Origin: Streptomyces hiroshimensis
Lineage (GTDB): Bacteria > Actinomycetota > Actinomycetes > Streptomycetales > Streptomycetaceae
Length of the DNA: 64,000 nucleotides
Assembly: GCF_014650335.1 (NCBI RefSeq)
Contig: NZ_BMUT01000012.1
Coordinates: 1-64,000, forward strand
Direction of reading: 5' to 3'
How positions within the stretch are numbered: position 1 is the first letter of the stretch; each line of letters starts with the position of its first letter. Positions 48,618-56,794 of the stretch are shown here, piece after piece. The notes below the pieces were generated by a model. The model did not search any database. It saw only the letters and a list, made by a program, of their open reading frames with translations, and had not been told where the DNA came from. The position numbers and the translations under genes are program-made.

Positions 48618-48690
48618 CTCCACCTGGGGGTGGAGAGCGGCCACGGGGATCTCCACCCTCTCTCGGCCCTGGCTCCGATCCTTCTCCACC
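48618..48690. repeat. Three CTCCACC copies spaced exactly 33 bases
   Basis: CTCCACC lies at 48618-48624, 48651-48657 and 48684-48690, each 33 bases (about three helical turns) apart, and the first pairs with GGTGGAG (48629-48635). They sit in the 207-base divergent promoter region between the LemA-like and VC0807-type genes and could be binding sites on one DNA face. Confidence 0.6.
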
Positions 48691-48710
48691 CGCCCGGCGC
48701 CTAGCGTCGT

Positions 48711-48740
48711 TCCAGGACCATCCAGGACCATCCAGGACCT
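48711..48740. repeat. 10-base triple repeat TCCAGGACCA
   Basis: Two exact copies of TCCAGGACCA (48711-48720, 48721-48730) and a third differing only at its last base (48731-48740). A further direct repeat AGACCGGCG lies at 48744-48752 and 48757-48765. All precede the VC0807-type start at 48785. Confidence 0.6.
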
Positions 48741-48784
48741 CTGAGACCGGCGCATAAGACCGGCGAGACTGGGGAGGACGCCCC

Positions 48785-49462
48785 ATGACACCGCATGTCA
48801 GGCGAGCACTGCTCGTCCCTCTGACCGTCACGATCGCGCTGCCCCTCGCGCTGTATTACGTGCTGCGGGTGCAGGGCACCGCCCAGTGGCAGGCCCTGCT
48901 GATCAGCAGTGCCATACCGGCCGCGCATGCCGTCGTGACGGCCGTCCGCCGCCGGCACGTCGCCCTCTTCGACCTGCTCGTCGTCGCCCTGCTCGTCCTG
49001 TCCGCCGCCACGTCGCTGATCAGCGGGGATCCACGGGTGATCCTGCTGAAGGACGCCGTGCTGCCGGCCGTGCTGGGGCTGTGGATCCTGGGCACGCTCT
49101 TCCTCGCCCGGCCCTTCCCCTTCGAGTTCGGCCGGCACCTTCGCCGCGGCGCCGCCGAGGCGGACGCCGAGCGTGCCTGGCACGGGCTGCCGGAGTACCG
49201 CCAGGCCCTGCGGGGGCTGACCGTGCTGTGGGGAGGCATGCAGCTGCTCGATGCGGCGCTGAGCACCGTGGAGGCCCTGGCCCTGCCGGTCGACGCGGTC
49301 CCGGTGATCGGCCGAATCCAGTCGTTCGCCCTGCTGGGACTGGTGGCCGTGATCACCGTACGACGCAGCCGCCGCTTCCGCGCCCGGCACGGCATATCCC
49401 TGTTCGGGACGGGCGGCGAGGCGGGCGCGCCGGTGCCGCAGGAGGCGGGGAGCGGCGCCTGA
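48785..49462 (+). CDS. VC0807-type multi-spanning membrane protein
   Basis: This 225-residue protein has about six hydrophobic helices and the pattern ALLVPLTVTIALPLALYYVLR, ISGDPRVILLKDAVLPAVLGLW and RPFPFEFGRHL, which resembles the VC0807 family of unknown function. ATG at 48785 with GGGGAGG at 48771-48777. It is a single gene, ending at a bidirectional hairpin shared with pimA. Confidence 0.65.
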   Translation: MTPHVRRALLVPLTVTIALPLALYYVLRVQGTAQWQALLISSAIPAAHAVVTAVRRRHVALFDLLVVALLVLSAATSLISGDPRVILLKDAVLPAVLGLWILGTLFLARPFPFEFGRHLRRGAAEADAERAWHGLPEYRQALRGLTVLWGGMQLLDAALSTVEALALPVDAVPVIGRIQSFALLGLVAVITVRRSRRFRARHGISLFGTGGEAGAPVPQEAGSGA

Positions 49463-49479
49463 CGGCGAGCCGTGGCCGC

Positions 49480-49512
49480 AGGGGAGCCGCGCCCGCGCCG
49501 GCCGGCTCCCCT
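49480..49512. terminator. Bidirectional hairpin between convergent genes
   Basis: Arms AGGGGAGCCG (49480-49489) and complement (49503-49512) with a 13-base loop lie between the VC0807-type stop and the pimA stop. Confidence 0.7.
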
Positions 49513-49515
49513 TGG

Positions 49516-49553
49516 TCCCGGGCCAGGCCGAATCAGTCCCGGGCCAGGCCGAA
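49516..49553. repeat. 17-base duplication across the pimA stop codon
   Basis: TCCCGGGCCAGGCCGAA occurs at 49516-49532 and 49537-49553, a 21-base period. The second copy encodes the last residues of PimA and the first lies just past its stop, so the minus strand reads FGLARD-stop-FGLARD. Confidence 0.85.
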
Positions 49554-50693
49554 GCGGGCGCGCAGGCCGCTGCGCTCGTCGGCGGCGACCGAGGCCGCGC
49601 CGGCGGTGACCGTCTCGTAGACGGCCAGGATGTCGGCGCCCACGTGGGACCAGTCGAAGCGGCGCACATGCGCACTGCCGCGCTCGCTCAGCCCGGTCCG
49701 CAGGTCCTGGTCGCCCAGCAGGCGCACGGCCGCGGCGGCGAGCGCATCGGCGTCCTCGTTGGCGAACAGCTCCCCCGCCGAGCCCTGGTCGAGCACCTGG
49801 GCGAAGGCGTCCAGGTCGCTGGCGAGGACGGGAGCGCCCGCCGACATCGCCTCGACGAGGATGATGCCGAAGGACTCCCCGCCCGTATTGGGGGCCACAT
49901 AGACGTCGACGCTGCGCAGCAGCCGCGCCTTGTCCTCGTCGCTGACCATGCCGAGGAACTCGACGCGCTCACGCATCTCCCGGGGCAGGCCTGCCACGGC
50001 CTCCTCCTCGTCGCCCCGGCCGGCGACCAGCAGCCGGGTACCGGGGCACTCGGCGAAGATCTTCGGCAGGGCGCGCATGAGCACCGGCAGGCCCTTGCGC
50101 GGCTCGTCGATGCGGCCGATGAAGCCGATCGTGCCGCCCTGCCACTCCTGCTTGGGCTCGGCGCGGGCGAAGAAGTCCACGTCGACGCCGTTGGGGATGA
50201 CCACGGCGTCGCCGCCCAGGTGCTCGACCAGCGTCCTGCGGGCGTATTCGCTCACCGCGATGCGCGCGCTGATCTTCTCCAGGGCGGGCTGGAGGATCGG
50301 ATAGGCCGCGATCATCGCCCGCGAGCGCGGATTGGAGGTGTGGAACGTCGCCACGATGGGGCCCTGTGCGGCCCAGCAGGTCAGCAGGCCCAGGGACGGG
50401 GAGGTGGGTTCATGGATGTGGATGACGTCGAAGTCGCCGTCGTGCAGCCAGCGCCGCACGCGGGCGGCCGACAGGAAGCCGAAGTTCAGCCGCGCCACGG
50501 AGCCGTTGTACGGGACCGGGACGGCCCGCCCCGCCGAGACCACGAAAGGCGGCAGCGGCGTCTCGTCGTCCGCCGGCGCCAGTACGGACACCTCGTGGCC
50601 CAGCCGGATGAGGTGCTCGGCCAGGTCGCGGATGTGGAACTGCACGCCGCCGGGCACGTCCCACGAGTAGGGACAGACGATCCCGATCCTCAT
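49533..50693 (-). CDS. pimA: Phosphatidylinositol alpha-mannosyltransferase
   Basis: This 386-residue GT4 enzyme transfers mannose from GDP-mannose to phosphatidylinositol at the inner membrane face. The amino Rossmann half has GIVCPYSWDVPGGVQFHIRD, the carboxy half IGFIGRIDEPRKGLPVL and the nucleotide-sugar EX7E segment ESFGIILVEAM. Its ATG overlaps the acyltransferase stop by 4 bases. The order pgsA, acyltransferase, pimA matches mycobacteria. Confidence 0.94.
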   Translation of the reverse strand: MRIGIVCPYSWDVPGGVQFHIRDLAEHLIRLGHEVSVLAPADDETPLPPFVVSAGRAVPVPYNGSVARLNFGFLSAARVRRWLHDGDFDVIHIHEPTSPSLGLLTCWAAQGPIVATFHTSNPRSRAMIAAYPILQPALEKISARIAVSEYARRTLVEHLGGDAVVIPNGVDVDFFARAEPKQEWQGGTIGFIGRIDEPRKGLPVLMRALPKIFAECPGTRLLVAGRGDEEEAVAGLPREMRERVEFLGMVSDEDKARLLRSVDVYVAPNTGGESFGIILVEAMSAGAPVLASDLDAFAQVLDQGSAGELFANEDADALAAAAVRLLGDQDLRTGLSERGSAHVRRFDWSHVGADILAVYETVTAGAASVAADERSGLRARFGLARD

Positions 50694-51763
50694 GCCTCGG
50701 TCCTCCGGTCGCTCTCGGCGCTGCCGGCACCCTCGCCCGGCGTGCCCTGCGCACCCTGCGTCTTCCGCGCCGACCCGTTCGCCGAGGCGTCCGCCGACCC
50801 GTCGGCCGGCCCGTCCGCTGCTCCGTCCGTCCCCCCGTCCGCCACTTCGTCCGTCCCTTCGGAAGGCCGGTCCGGGCGCGGTTCGAGATCGGCCAGCCAC
50901 AGTCGCTGGAGCATATGCCAGTCCTGCGGGTGCTCGGCGATGCCGGAGGCGAAGACGTCGGCCATGTGCTGCGTCATCACCGTGGCCTTCTCGGCACGCG
51001 TGCCCTCCGCGGGCACCTCGATCGGGGCGTGCACCCGCCCCTGCATCACCGGCGAGCGGTCGTACCAGAGCGTCACCGGGATCAGCAGCGCCCCGGTCTG
51101 CACGGCCAGCATGGCGGGCCCGGCGGGCATCTTCGCGGCCTCGCCGAAGAACGTCACCTCTATCCCCGAGGAGGACAGATCACGATCGGCCACCAGACAC
51201 ACCAGGCCTCCCGAGCGCAGCCGGCGCGCCAGCGTGCCGAAGGCGCTGCCGCCCGCGTGGGGCAGCACCTCCATGCCCAGCCCCTCGCGGTAGGCCACGA
51301 AGCGGTCGTAGAGCGTCTCGGGCTTCAGCCGCTCGGCCACCGTCGTGAAGGGCACCCCCAGGCGCGTGGTCACCCACGCCCCGGCGAGGTCGTAGTTGCC
51401 CATGTGCGGCAGCGCGATCACCACGCCGCGCCCGCTCGCCAGGCCCTCCTCCAGATGGTGCAGGCCCTCCGGGGCGAAGGCCGAGCGAGTGCGCTCCTTG
51501 CTCCACGCCGGCAGCCGGAAGGACTCCATCCAGTAGCGCATGTACGAGCGCATGCCCGCCCGGGACAGCCGCGCCAGGCGCTCCGGGGCCGCGTCCGGCA
51601 ACACCCGGGCCAGGTTGGCCTCCAGCCGCAGCACGCTCCTGCCGCGCCGCCGCCACGCCGCATCGGCGATCTGCTGCCCCAGCCGGACGGCCACCGGCTC
51701 CGGAAGCTTCTTGACCGTGGCCCAGCCGAGCCCGTACAGCGCGTCGGTCAGCCGCTCCTTCAC
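50690..51763 (-). CDS. Phosphatidylinositol mannoside acyltransferase
   Basis: This 357-residue LpxL/HtrB-type acyltransferase has the catalytic HMGNYDLAG (HX4D) motif near residue 130 and VADRDLSSSGIEVTFFG. Homologues of mycobacterial PatA acylate the PIM mannose. The GTG start at 51763 overlaps pgsA by 4 bases. The last 50 residues are a low-complexity Gly/Asp/Ala/Ser tail (ADGSADASANGSA) beyond the catalytic domain. A longer upstream open frame is a shadow of pgsA. Confidence 0.9.
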   Translation of the reverse strand: MKERLTDALYGLGWATVKKLPEPVAVRLGQQIADAAWRRRGRSVLRLEANLARVLPDAAPERLARLSRAGMRSYMRYWMESFRLPAWSKERTRSAFAPEGLHHLEEGLASGRGVVIALPHMGNYDLAGAWVTTRLGVPFTTVAERLKPETLYDRFVAYREGLGMEVLPHAGGSAFGTLARRLRSGGLVCLVADRDLSSSGIEVTFFGEAAKMPAGPAMLAVQTGALLIPVTLWYDRSPVMQGRVHAPIEVPAEGTRAEKATVMTQHMADVFASGIAEHPQDWHMLQRLWLADLEPRPDRPSEGTDEVADGGTDGAADGPADGSADASANGSARKTQGAQGTPGEGAGSAESDRRTEA

Positions 51764-52437
51764 CCGTTGCCACCGCCCTGGGCCGCGGAGGCCCCGGCCT
51801 CGGCCGCCGCCTCCGCCTCGGCCGATTCGCGGCGCACCGTCACCACCCGCTGGATCAGGGTGACCAGGCTGCCGACGGCCACGATCCACAGCGCCACCGG
51901 CAGCAGGTACTGGATGCCCGGCACGCCGAACTTGTGCAGCCCCGCGAGGCCGCACGCCACCAGCGAGATGACCAGCCGCTCGGCCCGTTCGACCAGGCCG
52001 TTCACGTTCACCGGCAGGCCGATGCTCTCGCCGCGCGCCTTGGTGTACGAGACGACCTGGCCACTGGCGAGACAGAAGATCGCCACCGCGCACAGCACGT
52101 TGTCGTCACCACGGCCCGCGTACCACAGCGCGAGCCCGCCGAAGATCGCCGAATCGGCGACGCGGTCGAGCGTCGAGTCCAGGAAGGCGCCCCAGCGGCT
52201 GGAGCGGCCCAGCTGGCGGGCCATGTTGCCGTCCACCAGGTCCGAGAAGACGAACAGGGTGATGACGATCGTGCCCCAGAAGAACTCTCCCCGGGGGTAG
52301 AAGACCAGTGCGCCCGCCACCACACCACCGGTACCGATGAGGGTCACCGCGTCGGGGCTGACGCCGAGGCGGATGAGCAGGGCGGCGAACGGCGTGAGAA
52401 CACGCGTGAAGAACGCACGCGCGTACTTGTTCAGCAT
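51760..52437 (-). CDS. pgsA: CDP-alcohol phosphatidyltransferase (phosphatidylinositol phosphate synthase type)
   Basis: This 225-residue membrane enzyme couples CDP-diacylglycerol to a sugar-alcohol phosphate. The signature D-LV-DG-NM-AR-x8-G-AFL-D-STL-D is complete (SDLVDGNMARQLG...WGAFLDSTLD), with several hydrophobic helices. Neighbouring pimA and acyltransferase point to inositol phosphate as acceptor, as in mycobacterial PgsA1. The ATG at 52437 has GGGAAGG upstream. A final Ala/Glu-rich tail is present. Confidence 0.92.
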   Translation of the reverse strand: MLNKYARAFFTRVLTPFAALLIRLGVSPDAVTLIGTGGVVAGALVFYPRGEFFWGTIVITLFVFSDLVDGNMARQLGRSSRWGAFLDSTLDRVADSAIFGGLALWYAGRGDDNVLCAVAIFCLASGQVVSYTKARGESIGLPVNVNGLVERAERLVISLVACGLAGLHKFGVPGIQYLLPVALWIVAVGSLVTLIQRVVTVRRESAEAEAAAEAGASAAQGGGNG

Positions 52438-52681
52438 GGCCTTCCCGGAGGGGTGTCGTATCGGGCCGCGTGGTCAGGAGGCCACCGGCTGGCCCATCGT
52501 AGCCAGGCGCCCCCGGGCAGCCGCGCACGCACCGCTCGCCGCGGGCGCACCGGCGCCCCCACCACCCACGGCGGCGCCCCCGCGGGGCGTACGGATGCGC
52601 CTCCGTGTGCGACGTATGGACGCAGCGTTACCGCAGTGGAAAGCTCGATGTACCGCAGGTGTCGACCGGGAGGCGGGACAC

Positions 52682-54889
52682 ATGGGCGAGAAGACGGGCA
52701 CGTACCCAGGGGCCGCGGGCAGAGCAGTATCGGCCGACCGGCCGAGCCACGTACGCAACGTGGTGCTGGTCGGCCACAGCGGCTCAGGAAAGACGACGCT
52801 GGTGGAGGCCCTCGCGCTGGCGACGGGCGCGGTCAACCGGGCCGGCCGCGTCGAGGACGGCGGCGCACTGTCGGACTACGACGAGATCGAGCACCGCCAG
52901 CAACGCTCGGTGCAGCTGTCGCTGGCCCCTGTCGAATGGGCCGGCATCAAGATCAACCTGCTGGACACCCCCGGCTACGCCGACTTCGTCGGGGAACTCA
53001 GGGCCGGTCTGCGCGCAGCGGACGCGGCCCTTTTCGTCGTCTCGGCCGCCGAAGGCGCCGAGAACATCAACGGCGCCACCCGCATGGTCTGGGAGGAGTG
53101 CGCCGCCGTCGGCATGCCCCGCGCCATCGTCATCACCCATCTGGAGGCAGCCCGCTCCGACTTCGAGGAAATGACGGAGACCTGCCGCACGGCCTTCGGC
53201 GGGGACTCCCCCGACAGCGTGCTGCCGCTCTACCTGCCGCTGCACGGACCCGAGGGCCCCGACGGGCACCGCTCCGTCGCCGGCCTCATCGGCCTGCTCT
53301 CCCAGCGCGTCTTCGACTACTCCTCCGGAGAGCGGGCCGAGACCGCGCCCGGCCCCGAGCACCAGCCCCTCATCGAGGAGGCACGCAACCGGCTCATCGA
53401 GGGCATCATCGCCGAGAGCGAGGACGAGACCCTCATGGACCGCTATCTCGGCGGCGAGGAGATCGACGTCAAGACCCTCGTAGAGGACCTGGAGCGCGCC
53501 GTCGCACGCGGCAGCTTCCACCCCGTCCTCGCCGCGGCCCCGGCCGCCGAAGGGGCCAAGCAGGGCCTGGGCACCGTCGAGCTCCTGGAGCTGATCACCG
53601 GCGGCTTCCCCACCCCCCTCGAACGCGAGGTCCCGGCCGTCACCACCCCCGAGGGCCGCCCCCACGCGCCCGTGACCTGCGACCCCGCGGGCCCGCTCGC
53701 CGCCGAGGTGATCAAGACCTCCTCCGACCCCTACGTCGGCAGGATCTCCCTCGTCCGCGTCTTCTCCGGCACCCTGCGCCCCGACGAGACCGTCCACGTC
53801 TCGGGCCACGGCCTGGAGGACCGCGGCCACGAGAGCCACGACGTCGACGAGCGCATCGGCGCGCTCTCCTCGCCCTTCGGCAAACAGCAGCGCCCCCTCC
53901 CCCAGGCCATCGCCGGGGACATCGCCTGCGTCGCCAAGCTCAGCCGCGCCGAGACCGGCGACACCCTCTCCGCCAAGGGCGACCCCCTCCTCATGGAGCC
54001 CTGGCAGATGCCCGACCCGCTGTTGCCCGTCGCGATCCAGGCGCACAGCAAGCCCGACGAGGACAAGCTCTCCCAGGGCCTCGCCCGGCTCGTCGCCGAG
54101 GACCCCACCATGCGCCTGGAGCAGAACCAGCACACCCACCAGGTGGTCCTGTGGTGCCTCGGCGAAGCCCACCGCGACGTAGCCCTAGAACGGCTGCGCT
54201 CGCGCTACGGCGTCCAGGTCGACGTCGTGCCCCACAAGGTCTCCCTCCGCGAGACCTTCGGCAGCAAGGCGGCCGGCCGCGGGCGGCACGTCAAGCAGTC
54301 CGGCGGCCACGGCCAGTACGCCATCTGCGAGATCGAGGTCGAACCGCTGCCCGGCGGCTCCGGCATCGAATTCGTCGACAAGGTCGTCGGCGGCGCCGTC
54401 CCCCGCCAGTTCATCCCCTCCGTGGAGAAGGGCGTCCGCGCCCAGGCCGCCCGCGGCGTCGCCGCCGGGTACCCCCTGGTCGACATCCGGATCACCCTCC
54501 TCGACGGCAAGGCGCACTCGGTGGACTCCTCGGACGCCGCCTTCCAGACGGCAGGCGCCCTCGCGCTGCGCGAAGCCGCCGCCGAGGCCAGGATCCACCT
54601 CCTGGAGCCCGTCGCCGAGATCGAGGTCCTGGTCTCCGACGACTACGTGGGCCCCGTGATGAGCGATCTGTCCGGCCGGCGCGGCCGCGTCATCGGCACC
54701 GAGCAGTCCGGTGCCGGCCGCACCCTGGTGCGCGCCGAAGTGCCCGAGATCGAGATCGGCCGCTACGCCGTCGACCTGCGCTCCCTGTCGCACGGCACCG
54801 GCCGGTTCACCCGCTCCTACGCCCGCCACGAACCGATGCCCCCTCAGGTCGCCGAGCGACTGCGGGAATCGGCCGGTTCCGGAGGGTAA
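52682..54889 (+). CDS. Elongation factor G-like protein (EF-G2 type)
   Basis: This 735-residue GTPase has domains I-V of EF-G: P-loop GHSGSGKTT (31-39), DTPGY (95-99), then DYVGPVMSDLSGRRG in domain V. It departs from ribosomal EF-G at the base-recognition G4, which reads THLE (152-155) instead of NKxD, and at switch I (RQQRSVQLS). Mycobacterial EF-G2 relatives bind GTP but lack ribosome-stimulated activity, so a non-canonical role is likely. ATG at 52682 with GGGAGG upstream. It is a lone plus-strand gene divergent from pgsA, across a 244-base gap with no strong signal. Confidence 0.9.
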   Translation: MGEKTGTYPGAAGRAVSADRPSHVRNVVLVGHSGSGKTTLVEALALATGAVNRAGRVEDGGALSDYDEIEHRQQRSVQLSLAPVEWAGIKINLLDTPGYADFVGELRAGLRAADAALFVVSAAEGAENINGATRMVWEECAAVGMPRAIVITHLEAARSDFEEMTETCRTAFGGDSPDSVLPLYLPLHGPEGPDGHRSVAGLIGLLSQRVFDYSSGERAETAPGPEHQPLIEEARNRLIEGIIAESEDETLMDRYLGGEEIDVKTLVEDLERAVARGSFHPVLAAAPAAEGAKQGLGTVELLELITGGFPTPLEREVPAVTTPEGRPHAPVTCDPAGPLAAEVIKTSSDPYVGRISLVRVFSGTLRPDETVHVSGHGLEDRGHESHDVDERIGALSSPFGKQQRPLPQAIAGDIACVAKLSRAETGDTLSAKGDPLLMEPWQMPDPLLPVAIQAHSKPDEDKLSQGLARLVAEDPTMRLEQNQHTHQVVLWCLGEAHRDVALERLRSRYGVQVDVVPHKVSLRETFGSKAAGRGRHVKQSGGHGQYAICEIEVEPLPGGSGIEFVDKVVGGAVPRQFIPSVEKGVRAQAARGVAAGYPLVDIRITLLDGKAHSVDSSDAAFQTAGALALREAAAEARIHLLEPVAEIEVLVSDDYVGPVMSDLSGRRGRVIGTEQSGAGRTLVRAEVPEIEIGRYAVDLRSLSHGTGRFTRSYARHEPMPPQVAERLRESAGSGG

Positions 54890-54899
54890 CGGGCGCAAA

Positions 54900-54930
54900 C
54901 CGCCCGCCTCACACCATCCGGGGCGGGCGG
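54900..54930 (+). terminator. Weak hairpin after the EF-G-like gene
   Basis: Arms CCGCCCGCC (54900-54908) and GGCGGGCGG (54922-54930) enclose a 13-base loop, 10 bases past the stop. Shorter than the other hairpins here. Confidence 0.5.
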
Positions 54931-55066
54931 CCTTCACGATCTCTGCGACAGCCGGCACCCCGCGCCGATACGCTGGGCCCGCGGACCAACACGTATGACG
55001 CGGGCGGTCGTCGGCATCCGTCGGAAGGCCGCAGGACCGGCACGTGCGCGGCATTGGGGGCAAGCA

Positions 55067-56719
55067 GTGGCAGCAGGGGATCCGTTCGACTTCAGCCCCG
55101 GGGCACAGATCCCGCTCTCGGGCTCCTCGGGACAGACCGCGGCGACACAGGCGCTCGCCTCCGCCGCCTACCGCGACGGGCCGGTCGACCAGTTCCTCAA
55201 GACCAACACCGACTGGGCCAAGTCCGAGGTCAAGCCGCCCCGCATATCGCTCTTCGAGCCCAACCTGGGCGAGGCCTTCGCCCGCGCCGTCCAGCTGCGC
55301 GTCCTCGGCGGCGGCCGCAAGCCCCTCATCCAGTCCTTCGGCCTCGACCCCCAGCCCGTCGTCGAGCACTGCCTCGCGGCCAACCGCATCCGCAAACAGC
55401 GCGACGCCAAACTCACCCTCATCATGGGCGTCTGCGGGCTGCTGTTCCTGCCCGGCGTCCTGCTCTGGCTCGGCACCTTCCAGCTCCGCCGCACCATCGC
55501 CGGCGCCCAGAACAAGCGCGCCGGCGCCCTCGGCACGGCCCTCCTCGCGGCCCTCGGCATCCTCGCCGTCATCCTCCTGGTGAAGCTGCCCTTCCACGGC
55601 TTCTGGGCCTTCTACCTACGCGCCATGATCATCGCCCCGCTCATCGGCGGCTTCTGGGCCAAGACCGTCTGCGAGCGCACCGCCAAGGACCTCCGCGACC
55701 GCTGGACGGGCCTGCTCTCCGGCGGCGGCATCGGCGCCAAGATCCCCGAAGCCGTCCCCAAGAACCCCGGCGAGACCGCCGCCGAGCGGCTGCGCCAGTC
55801 CCTGGAGCGCCTCGCCGCCGAACAGCAGAGCAACGTCGCCTTCTACGCCGGCACCAAGGGCATCCTCGGCATGGGCACCCGCTGGGGCAGCTGGCACCTC
55901 GCCGAGGAGCTCGTCCCCGCCGAGCCCGGCAAGGAGATCAACCCCTTCCGCAGCTGGGACGTCATCCGCGCCATCCACGACCAGCTCCACCTCCTGGAGC
56001 GCAGCCCCCTGCACACCGGCGGCTTCCCCACCCCCTCCATCGAGCACTGGGTCGTCTCGGACGTCGGCGAGGGCGCCGGGGCCGTCTCCCGCCCCGAAGG
56101 CGCCGACGGCTTCCAGATAAGGGGCGCCGAACTCCAGAAGATCTGCAACGAACAGCAGTTCGGCGCCGGCAGCCGGCACTACCTCGGCGTCCAGTTCGTC
56201 CTCTGGGACGGCCAGCTCGTCATCACCCTCCTCATCACCGTCACCGTCCTCCACAAGACCCTGCGCATCGAGGTCACCGGACACGCCCTCGGCCCCGTCA
56301 GCGGCGTCTTCATGGGCAAGCCCGCCGCCCGCACCAAGACCACCCCCAAGACCATCAAGTTCTGGGAGAACCGCACCAGGACCCTCTCCGTCGTCCCGCC
56401 CCGCGAGATCGTCCGCCTCGCCGCCCGCGCCCCCCTCACCTGGTACCCCCCTCTCCTGGAGTACTGGGGCGGCAAGCTCGTCCTGCCCGAGCCCTTCGGC
56501 CTGCGGCACGCCTGGGCCGAGAAGCCCTGGCGCCACCGCTTCATGGCCGACGACGCCCTGCGCACCACCACCCCCGTCCTGCGCGTGGTGCACGAGGCCG
56601 CCCTGCGCGTCCTCAAGGAGCACGGCGTGAACACCGACCGCTTCACCAGCCGCGCCATGTCCCTCAGCGGCGCCGTCCAGGACGCCAAGCCGGGCGCAGC
56701 GGACGTCTACAACGCCTGA
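55067..56719 (+). CDS. Conserved membrane protein of unknown function
   Basis: This 550-residue protein has no family I recognise. It starts AAGDPFDFSPGAQIPLSG. Two to three hydrophobic segments lie at about 115-140 and 160-200 (LIMGVCGLLFLPGVLLWLG, GTALLAALGILAVILLV), and another around 385-405 (LVITLLITVTVLHKTL). The rest is soluble, including GMGTRWGSWHLAEELVP. Start assigned to GTG at 55067 with GGGGG close upstream; an ATG at 54995 is possible but lacks a ribosome site. It sits between the EF-G-like and beta-propeller genes. Confidence 0.75.
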   Translation: MAAGDPFDFSPGAQIPLSGSSGQTAATQALASAAYRDGPVDQFLKTNTDWAKSEVKPPRISLFEPNLGEAFARAVQLRVLGGGRKPLIQSFGLDPQPVVEHCLAANRIRKQRDAKLTLIMGVCGLLFLPGVLLWLGTFQLRRTIAGAQNKRAGALGTALLAALGILAVILLVKLPFHGFWAFYLRAMIIAPLIGGFWAKTVCERTAKDLRDRWTGLLSGGGIGAKIPEAVPKNPGETAAERLRQSLERLAAEQQSNVAFYAGTKGILGMGTRWGSWHLAEELVPAEPGKEINPFRSWDVIRAIHDQLHLLERSPLHTGGFPTPSIEHWVVSDVGEGAGAVSRPEGADGFQIRGAELQKICNEQQFGAGSRHYLGVQFVLWDGQLVITLLITVTVLHKTLRIEVTGHALGPVSGVFMGKPAARTKTTPKTIKFWENRTRTLSVVPPREIVRLAARAPLTWYPPLLEYWGGKLVLPEPFGLRHAWAEKPWRHRFMADDALRTTTPVLRVVHEAALRVLKEHGVNTDRFTSRAMSLSGAVQDAKPGAADVYNA

Positions 56720-56794
56720 CCGGCGTCCGCCGCGCCCTGCCTGCCGTCACCCGCCGCCGTCCGCCGTCACTCGCCGGGCCTCACCGGAAGGTCC

